Source of the DNA: Lepidurus packardi
Taxonomy: Eukaryota; Arthropoda; Branchiopoda; Notostraca; Triopsidae
DNA: 64,000 bases
Direction: 5' to 3'
NCBI GenBank assembly: GCA_023053545.1
Contig: JAKZAN010000121.1
Coordinates: 21,385 to 85,384, forward strand
How positions within the stretch are numbered: the first letter of the stretch is position 1; each line of letters begins with the position of its first letter. The notes beneath the pieces are model-generated. The model was not told the origin of the DNA. It did no database searches and saw only the letters and a program-made list of their open reading frames with translations. A program made the position numbers and the translations under genes. This document shows positions 53,109 to 63,100 of this stretch, one piece after another.

Positions 53109-54260
53109 AGGATTGATTGAATTCCTTTTCTTACTGAATTAATTCCTTACATACTGAATTAATTCTTTACGGATTTAATTAATTCCTTACGGACTTAATT
53201 AATTCCTTACGGACTTAATTAATTCCTTACGGACTTAATTAATTCGTTGCGGACTGAATTAATTAATTACGGACTGAATTAATTTCTTACGGACTTAATT
53301 AATTCGTTGCGAACTGAATTAATTCCTTATGGACTGAATTAATTCCTTACGGACTTAATTAATTCTTTACTGGCTGAATTAATTCCTTACGGACTTAATT
53401 AATTCTTTACAGATTTAATTAATTCCTTACGGACTGAATTAATTCCTTACGGACTGAATTAATTCCTTACGGACCTAATTTATTCTTTACGGACTGAATT
53501 AATTCCTTACGGAATGAATTAATTCTTTACGGACTGAAGTAATTCATTACGGACTGAATTAATTCCTTACATACTAAATTAATTCCTTACGGACTTAATT
53601 AATTCCTTACGGACTTATGTAATTCGTTGCGGACTGAATTAATTCCTTACGGACTGAAATAATTCCTTACGGACTTAATTAATTCCTTACGGACTTAATT
53701 AATTCTTTACGGACTGAATTATTTCCTAACGGACTTAATTAATTCCTTACGGACTTAATTAATTCCTTACGGACTTAATAAATTCCTTACGGACTTAATT
53801 AATTCCTTACGGACTGAATTAATTCTTTAGGATTGATTGAATTCCTTTCTTACTGAATTAATTCCTTACATACTAAATTAATTCCTTACGGACTTAATTA
53901 ATTCCTTACGGACTTAATTGATTCCTTACGGACTGAATTAATTCTTTAGGATTGATTGAATTCCTTTTCTTACTGAATTAATTCCTTACATACTGAATTA
54001 ATTCTTTACGGATTTAATTAATTCCTTACGGACTTAATTAATTCCTTACGGACTTAATTAATTCGTTGCGGACTGAATTAATTAATTACGGACTGAATTA
54101 ATTTCTTACGGACTTAATTAATTCGTTGCGGACTGAATTAATTCCTTATGGACTGAATTAATTCCTTACATTCCTTACGGACTTAATTAATTCTTTACTG
54201 GCTGAATTAATTCCTTACGGACTTAATTAATTCTTTACAGATTTAATTAATTCCTTACGG
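53109..54260. repeat. 839-bp tandem duplication with an internal junction
   Basis: Punctuation with the longer CCTTTTCTTACTG partner occurs at 53,109 and 53,948. The following TTACATACTG, CGTTGCGG, AATTAATTAATTACGG and TTACTGGCTG units match. The offset falls to 828 bp at TTACTGG (53,365 and 54,193) because one unit was lost and a 29-bp fused unit arose near 54,156-54,184, where TTCCTTACA runs straight into TTCCTTACGG. Confidence 0.8.
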
Positions 54261-55269
54261 ACTGAATTAATTCCTTACGGACTGAATTAATTCCTTACGG
54301 ACTTAATTTATTCTTTACGGACTGAATTAATTCCTTACGGACTGAATTAATTCTTTACGGACTGAAGTAATTCATTACGGACTGAATTAATTCCTTACAT
54401 ACTAAATTAATTCCTTACGGACTTATTTATTCCTTACGGACTTAATTAATTCCTTACGGACTTAATTAATTCATTGCGGACTGAATTAATTCCTTAAGGA
54501 CTGAATTAATTCCTTACGGACTGAATTAATTCCTTACGGACTTAATTAATTCTTTACTGGCTGAATTTATTCCTTACGGACTTAATTAATTCTTTACAGA
54601 TTTAATTAATTCCTTACGGACTGAATTAATTCCTTACGGACTGAATTAATTCCTTACGGACTTAATTTATTCTTTACGGACTGAATTAATTCCTTACGGA
54701 CTGAATTAATTCTTTACGGACTGAAGTAATTCATTACGGACTGAATTAATTCCTTACATACTAAATTAATTCCTTACGGACTTATTTATTCCTTACGGAC
54801 TTAATTAATTCCTTACGGACTTAATTAATTCATTGCGGACTGAATTAATTCCTTAAGGACTGAATTAATTCCTTACGGACTGAATTAATTCCTTACGGAC
54901 TTAATTAATTCTTTACTGGCTGAATTTATTCCTTACGGACTTAATTAATTCTTTACAGATTTAATTAATTCCTTACGGACTGAATTAATTCCTTACGGAC
55001 TGAATTAATTCCTTACGGACTTAATTTATTCTTTACGGACTGAATTAATTCCTTACGGACTGAATTAATTCTTTACGGACTGAAGTAATTCATTACGGAC
55101 TGAATTAATTCCTTACATACTAAATTAATTCCTTACGGACTTAATTAATTCCTTACGGACTTATGTAATTCGTTGCGGACTGAATTAATTCCTTACGGAC
55201 TGAAATAATTCCTTACGGAATTAATTAATTCCTTACGGACTTAATTAATTCTTTACGGACTGAATTATT
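54193..55269. repeat. 359-bp HOR, three tandem starts
   Basis: The TTTACTGGCTG unit occurs at 54,193, 54,552 and 54,911, exactly 359 bp apart. Landmarks between them repeat in order: TTTACAGATTT, GGACTTAATTTATTC, AAGTAATTCATTACGG, TTACATACTAAATT, the one-base-short TTATTTATTCC, CATTGCGG and TTAAGGACTG. The period is eighteen units minus one base. The third copy departs after TTACATACTAAATT into a TTATGTAATTCGTTGCGG block. The same spacing recurs at 57,324/57,683 and 60,397/60,756. Confidence 0.85.
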
Positions 55270-57050
55270 TCCTAACGGACTTAATTAATTAATTACGGAC
55301 TTAATTAATTCCTTACGGACTTAATAAATTCCTTACGGACTTAATTAATTCCTTACGGACTGAATTAATTCTTTAGGATTGATTGAATTCCTTTCTTACT
55401 GAATTAATTCCTTACATACTAAATTAATTCCTTACGGACTTAATTAATTCCTTACGGACTTAATTGATTCCTTACGGACTGAATTAATTCTTTAGGATTG
55501 ATTGAATTCCTTTTCTTACTGAATTAATTCCTTACATACTGAATTAATTCTTTACGGATTTAATTAATTCCTTACGGACTTAATTAATTCCTTACGGACT
55601 TAATTAATTCCTTACGGACTTAATTAATTCGTTGCGGACTGAATTAATTAATTACGGACTGAATTAATTTCTTACGGACTTAATTAATTCGTTGCGGACT
55701 GAATTAATTCCTTATGGACTGAATTAATTCCTTACGGACTTAATTAATTCTTTACTGGCTGAATTAATTCCTTACGGACTGAATTAATTCTTTACGGACT
55801 GAAGTAATTCATTACGGACTGAATTAATTCCTTACATACTAAATTAATTCCTTACGGACTTATTTATTCCTTACGGACTTAATTAATTCATTGCGGACTG
55901 AATTAATTCCTTAAGGACTGAATTAATTCCTTACGGACTGAATTAATTCCTTACGGACTTAATTAATTCCTTACGGACTTAATTAATTCTTTACGGACTG
56001 AATTAATTCCTAACGGACTTAATTAATTCCTTACGGACTTAATTAATTCCTTACGGACTGAATTAATTCTTTAGGATTGATTGAATTCCTTTCTTACTGA
56101 ATTAATTCCTTACATACTAAATTAATTCCTTACGGACTTAATTAATTCATTGCGGATGAATTAATTCCTTACGGACTTAATTAATTCATTGCGGACTGAA
56201 TTAATTCCTTAAGGACTGAATTAATTCCTTACGGACTGAATTAATTCCTTACGGACTTTTTTAGTTCTTTACTCACTGAATTAATTCCTTACGGACTGAA
56301 TTAATTCCTTACGGACTTTTTTAGTTCTTTACTCACTGAATTAATTCCTTACGGACTGAATTAATTCTTTACGGATTGAATTAGTTCATTACGGACTTAA
56401 TTAATTCCTTACGGACTGAAATAATTCCTTACGGACTGAATTAATTCTTTACGGACTGAATTAATTCATTACGGACTGAATTAAATCCTTACGGACTTAA
56501 TTAATTCCTTACGGACTGAATTAATTCATTACGGACTTAGTTAATCCATTACAAACTGAATTAATAAATTACGGACTGAATTATTTCTTTAGGATTGATT
56601 GAACTCCTTACTTACTGAATTAATTCCTTACGGATTTAATTAATTCCTTACGGACTTAATTAATTCCTTACGGACTTATCTAATTCGTTGCGGACTGAAG
56701 TAATTCCTTACGGACTGAAATAATTCCTTACGGACTTAATTAATTCCTTACGGACTTAATTAATTCTTTACGGACTGAATTAATTCCTTACGGACTTAAT
56801 TAATTCCTTACGGACTGAATAAATTCTTTACGGACTGAATTAATTCATTACGGACTGAATTAAATCCTTACGGACTTAATTAATTCCTTACGGACTGAAT
56901 TAATTCATTACGAACTTAATTAATCCATTACAAACTGAATTAATAAATTACGGACTGAATTATTTCTTTAGGATTGATTGAAATCCTTACTTACTGAATT
57001 AATTCCTTACGGACTTACTTAATTCCTTACGGATTTAATTAATTCCTTAC
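54280..57050. repeat. 2.77-kb tandem duplication, copy 1
   Basis: This copy is followed directly by copy 2. Anchors at a 2,772-bp offset are GGACTTAATTTATTC (54,301 and 57,073), TTTACTGG (54,552/57,324 and 54,911/57,683) and ATGTAATTCGTTGCGG (55,163 and 57,935). After one 20-bp unit (AATAAATTCC type, near 55,322) that is absent from copy 2, the offset is 2,752 bp, as at the TTTTTTAGTTC unit (56,256 and 59,008). I compared much of the rest by eye and saw no other difference. Confidence 0.85.
56221..56340. repeat. Doubled 60-bp trimer with T6 tract
   Basis: Two identical 60-bp lines each hold a canonical unit, a unit whose end reads GGACTTTTTTAG, and a unit ending TTTACTCACTG. The T6 tract and CTCACTG end are found only in domain E. 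The pair is always doubled: 56,256/56,316, 59,008/59,068, 61,485/61,545 and 62,264/62,324. The doubling therefore preceded the later copies. Confidence 0.9.
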
Positions 57051-59806
57051 GGACTGAATTAATTCCTTACGGACTTAATTTATTCTTTACGGACTGAATT
57101 AATTCCTTACGGACTGAATTAATTCTTTACGGACTGAAGTAATTCATTACGGACTGAATTAATTCCTTACATACTAAATTAATTCCTTACGGACTTATTT
57201 ATTCCTTACGGACTTAATTAATTCCTTACGGACTTAATTAATTCATTGCGGACTGAATTAATTCCTTAAGGACTGAATTAATTCCTTACGGACTGAATTA
57301 ATTCCTTACGGACTTAATTAATTCTTTACTGGCTGAATTTATTCCTTACGGACTTAATTAATTCTTTACAGATTTAATTAATTCCTTACGGACTGAATTA
57401 ATTCCTTACGGACTGAATTAATTCCTTACGGACTTAATTTATTCTTTACGGACTGAATTAATTCCTTACGGACTGAATTAATTCTTTACGGACTGAAGTA
57501 ATTCATTACGGACTGAATTAATTCCTTACATACTAAATTAATTCCTTACGGACTTATTTATTCCTTACGGACTTAATTAATTCCTTACGGACTTAATTAA
57601 TTCATTGCGGACTGAATTAATTCCTTAAGGACTGAATTAATTCCTTACGGACTGAATTAATTCCTTACGGACTTAATTAATTCTTTACTGGCTGAATTTA
57701 TTCCTTACGGACTTAATTAATTCTTTACAGATTTAATTAATTCCTTACGGACTGAATTAATTCCTTACGGACTGAATTAATTCCTTACGGACTTAATTTA
57801 TTCTTTACGGACTGAATTAATTCCTTACGGACTGAATTAATTCTTTACGGACTGAAGTAATTCATTACGGACTGAATTAATTCCTTACATACTAAATTAA
57901 TTCCTTACGGACTTAATTAATTCCTTACGGACTTATGTAATTCGTTGCGGACTGAATTAATTCCTTACGGACTGAAATAATTCCTTACGGAATTAATTAA
58001 TTCCTTACGGACTTAATTAATTCTTTACGGACTGAATTATTTCCTAACGGACTTAATTAATTAATTACGGACTTAATTAATTCCTTACGGACTTAATTAA
58101 TTCCTTACGGACTGAATTAATTCTTTAGGATTGATTGAATTCCTTTCTTACTGAATTAATTCCTTACATACTAAATTAATTCCTTACGGACTTAATTAAT
58201 TCCTTACGGACTTAATTGATTCCTTACGGACTGAATTAATTCTTTAGGATTGATTGAATTCCTTTTCTTACTGAATTAATTCCTTACATACTGAATTAAT
58301 TCTTTACGGATTTAATTAATTCCTTACGGACTTAATTAATTCCTTACGGACTTAATTAATTCCTTACGGACTTAATTAATTCGTTGCGGACTGAATTAAT
58401 TAATTACGGACTGAATTAATTTCTTACGGACTTAATTAATTCGTTGCGGACTGAATTAATTCCTTATGGACTGAATTAATTCCTTACGGACTTAATTAAT
58501 TCTTTACTGGCTGAATTAATTCCTTACGGACTGAATTAATTCTTTACGGACTGAAGTAATTCATTACGGACTGAATTAATTCCTTACATACTAAATTAAT
58601 TCCTTACGGACTTATTTATTCCTTACGGACTTAATTAATTCATTGCGGACTGAATTAATTCCTTAAGGACTGAATTAATTCCTTACGGACTGAATTAATT
58701 CCTTACGGACTTAATTAATTCCTTACGGACTTAATTAATTCTTTACGGACTGAATTAATTCCTAACGGACTTAATTAATTCCTTACGGACTTAATTAATT
58801 CCTTACGGACTGAATTAATTCTTTAGGATTGATTGAATTCCTTTCTTACTGAATTAATTCCTTACATACTAAATTAATTCCTTACGGACTTAATTAATTC
58901 ATTGCGGATGAATTAATTCCTTACGGACTTAATTAATTCATTGCGGACTGAATTAATTCCTTAAGGACTGAATTAATTCCTTACGGACTGAATTAATTCC
59001 TTACGGACTTTTTTAGTTCTTTACTCACTGAATTAATTCCTTACGGACTGAATTAATTCCTTACGGACTTTTTTAGTTCTTTACTCACTGAATTAATTCC
59101 TTACGGACTGAATTAATTCTTTACGGATTGAATTAGTTCATTACGGACTTAATTAATTCCTTACGGACTGAAATAATTCCTTACGGACTGAATTAATTCT
59201 TTACGGACTGAATTAATTCATTACGGACTGAATTAAATCCTTACGGACTTAATTAATTCCTTACGGACTGAATTAATTCATTACGGACTTAGTTAATCCA
59301 TTACAAACTGAATTAATAAATTACGGACTGAATTATTTCTTTAGGATTGATTGAACTCCTTACTTACTGAATTAATTCCTTACGGATTTAATTAATTCCT
59401 TACGGACTTAATTAATTCCTTACGGACTTATCTAATTCGTTGCGGACTGAAGTAATTCCTTACGGACTGAAATAATTCCTTACGGACTTAATTAATTCCT
59501 TACGGACTTAATTAATTCTTTACGGACTGAATTAATTCCTTACGGACTTAATTAATTCCTTACGGACTGAATAAATTCTTTACGGACTGAATTAATTCAT
59601 TACGGACTGAATTAAATCCTTACGGACTTAATTAATTCCTTACGGACTGAATTAATTCATTACGAACTTAATTAATCCATTACAAACTGAATTAATAAAT
59701 TACGGACTGAATTATTTCTTTAGGATTGATTGAAATCCTTACTTACTGAATTAATTCCTTACGGACTTACTTAATTCCTTACGGATTTAATTAATTCCTT
59801 ACGGAC
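57051..59806. repeat. 2.75-kb tandem duplication, copy 2
   Basis: Copy 2 of 54,280-57,050. The head-to-tail join falls inside a canonical unit near 57,050. The right edge is near 59,806, where copy 2 leads to GGACTT while copy 1 leads to GGACTG. It includes a copy of the 19-bp CATTGCGGATG unit (56,145 and about 58,905) and of the exactly doubled 60-bp TTTTTTAGTTC trimer. Confidence 0.85.
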
Positions 59807-59940
59807 TTAATTAATTCCTTACGGACTTATGTAATTCGTTGCGGACTGAAGTAATTCCTTACGGACTGAAATAATTCCTTACGGACTTAATTAATTCCTT
59901 ACGGACTTAATTAATTCTTTACGGACTGAATTAATTCCTT

Positions 59941-60100
59941 ACGGACTTCATTAATTCCTTACGGACTTCATTAATTCCTTACGGACTGAACAAATTCCTT
60001 ACGGACTTAATTAATTCCTTACGGACTTCATTAATTCCTTACGGACTTCATTAATTCCTTACGGACTGAACAAATTCCTTACGGACTTAATTAATTCCTT
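59941..60100. repeat. 80-bp tetramer repeated twice
   Basis: The order GGACTTCATTAATTCC twice, GGACTGAACAAATTCC, GGACTTAATTAATTCC is present twice in tandem with an 80-bp period. GGACTTCATT is otherwise very rare in the window, so this is a recent local expansion. Confidence 0.9.
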
Positions 60101-63100
60101 ACGGACTTAATTGATTCCTTACGGACTGAATTAATTCTTTAGGATTGATTGAATTCCTTTTCTTACTGAATTAATTCCTTACATACTGAATTAATTCTTT
60201 ACGGATTTAATTAATTCCTTACGGACTTAATTAATTCCTTACGGACTTAATTAATTCCTTACGGACTTAATTAATTCGTTGCGGACTGAATTAAATAATT
60301 ACGGACTGAATTAATTTCTTACGGATTTAATTAATTCGTTGCGGACTGAATTAATTCCTTATGGACTGAATTAATTCCTTACGGACTTAATTAATTCTTT
60401 ACTGGCTGAATTAATTCCTTACGGATTTAATTAATTCTTTACAGATTTAATTAATTCCTTACGGACTGAATTAATTCCTTACGGACTGAATTAATTCCTT
60501 ACGGACTTAATTTATTCTTTACGGACTGAATTAATTCCTTACGGACTGAATTAATTCTTTACGGACTGAAGTAATTCATTACGGACTGAATTAATTCCTT
60601 ACATACTAAATTAATTCCTTACGGACTTATTTATTCCTTACGGACTTAATTAATTCCTTACGGACTTAATTAATTCATTGCGGACTGAATTAATTCCTTA
60701 AGGACTGAATTAATTCCTTACGGACTGAATTAATTCTTTACGGACTTAATTAATTCTTTACTGGCTGAATTTATTCCTTACGGACTTAATTAATTCTTTA
60801 CAGATTTAATTAATTCCTTACGGACTGAATTAATTCCTTACGGACTGAATTAATTCCTTACGGACTTAATTTATTCTTTACGGACTGAATTAATTCCCTA
60901 CGGACTGAATTAATTCTTTACGGACTGAAGTAATTCATTACGGACTGAATTAATTCCTTACATACTAAATTAATTCCTTACGGACTTAATTAATTCCTTA
61001 CGGACTTAATTAATTCGTTGCGGACTGAATTAATTAATTACGGACTGAATTAATTTCTTACGGACTTAATTAATTCGTTGCGGACTGAATTAATTCCTTA
61101 TGGACTGAATTAATTCCTTACGGACTTAATTAATTCTTTACTGGCTGAATTAATTCCTTACGGACTTAATTAATTCTTTACAGATTTAATTAATTCCTTC
61201 CGGACTGAATTAATTCCTTACGGACTGAATTAATTCCTTACGGACTTAATTTATTCTTTACGGACTGAATTAATTCCTTACGGACTGAATTTATTCTTTA
61301 CGGACTGAAGTAATTCATTACGGACTGAATTAATTCCTTACATACTAAATTAATTCTTTACGGACTTAATTAATTCCTTACGGACTTAATTAATTCCTTA
61401 CGGACTTAATTAATTCATTGCGGACTGAATTAATTCCTTAAGGACTGAATTAATTCCTTACGGACTGAATTAATTCCTTACGGACTTTTTTAGTTCTTTA
61501 CTCACTGAATTAATTCCTTACGGACTGAATTAATTCCTTACGGACTTTTTTAGTTCTTTACTCACTGAATTAATTCCTTACGGACTGAATTAATTCTTTA
61601 CGGATTGAATTAATTCATTACGGACTTAATTAATTCCTTACGGACTGAACAAATTCCTTACGGACTTAATTAATTCCTTACGGACTTAATTAATTCTTTA
61701 CGGACTGAACAAATTCCTTACGGACTTAATAAATTCCTTACGGACTTAATTAATTCCTTACGGACTGAATAAATTCCTTACGGACTTAATTAATTCTTTA
61801 CGGACTGAATTAATTCTTTACGGACTGAATTAATTCATTACGGACTGAATTAAATCCTTACGGACTGAATTAATTCCTTACGGACTTAATTTATTCTTTA
61901 CGGACTGAATTAATTCCTTACGGACTGAATTAATTCTTTACGGACTGAAGTAATTCATTACGGACTGAATTAATTCCTTACATACTAAATTAATTCCTTA
62001 CGGACTTATTTATTCCTTACGGACTTAATTAATTCCTTACGGACTTAATTAATTCATTGCGGACTGAATTAATTCCTTAAGGACTGAATTAATTCCTTAC
62101 GGACTGAATTAATTCCTTACGGACTTAATTAATTCTTTACTGGCTGAATTAATTCCTTACGGACTTAATTAATTCCTTACGGACTTAATTAATTCCTTAC
62201 GGACTTAATTAATTCATTGCGGACTGAATTAATTCCTTACGGACTGAATTAATTCCTTACGGACTTTTTTAGTTCTTTACTCACTGAATTAATTCCTTAC
62301 GGACTGAATTAATTCCTTACGGACTTTTTTAGTTCTTTACTCACTGAATTATTTCCTTACGGACTGAATTAATTCTTTACGGATTGAATTAATTCATTAC
62401 GGACTTAATTAATTACTTACGGACTGAACAAATTCCTTACGGACTTAATTAATTCCTTACGGACCGAATTAATTCTTTACGGACTTAATTAATTCTTTAC
62501 GGACTTAATTAATTCCTTACGGACTTAATTAATTCCTTATGGACTGAACAAATTCCTTACGGAGTTAATAAATTCCTTACGGACTTAATTAATTCCTTAC
62601 GGACTGAATTAATTCCTTACGGACTGAATTAATTCATTACGGACTTAATTAATACATTACAAACTGAATTAATAAATTACGGACTGAATTATTTCTTTAG
62701 GATTGATTGAATTCCTTACTTACTGAATTAATTCATTACGGACTTAATTAATACATTACAAACTGAATTAATAAATTACGGACTGAATTATTTCTTTAGG
62801 ATTGATTGAATTCCTTACTTATTGAATTAATTCCTTACGGACTTACTTAATTCCTTACGGATTTAATTAATTCCTTACGGACTTAATTAATTCCTTACGG
62901 ACTGAAATAATTCGTTGCGGACTGAATTAATTCCTTACGGACTGAAATAATTCCTTACGGACTTAATTAATTCTTTACTGCTGAATTAATTCCTTACGGT
63001 CTTAATTAATTCCTTGCGGACTGAATTAATTCCTTACGGACTTAATTAATTCCTTACGGACTTAATTAATTCCTTACGGACTTAATTAATTCCTTACGGA

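Noticed and set aside
54193..55269. Relation to the Drosophila 359-bp satellite
   Set aside because: Only the length agrees. Here 359 bp is eighteen 20-bp units minus one base, with a clear internal 20-bp structure. I take the match as coincidence.
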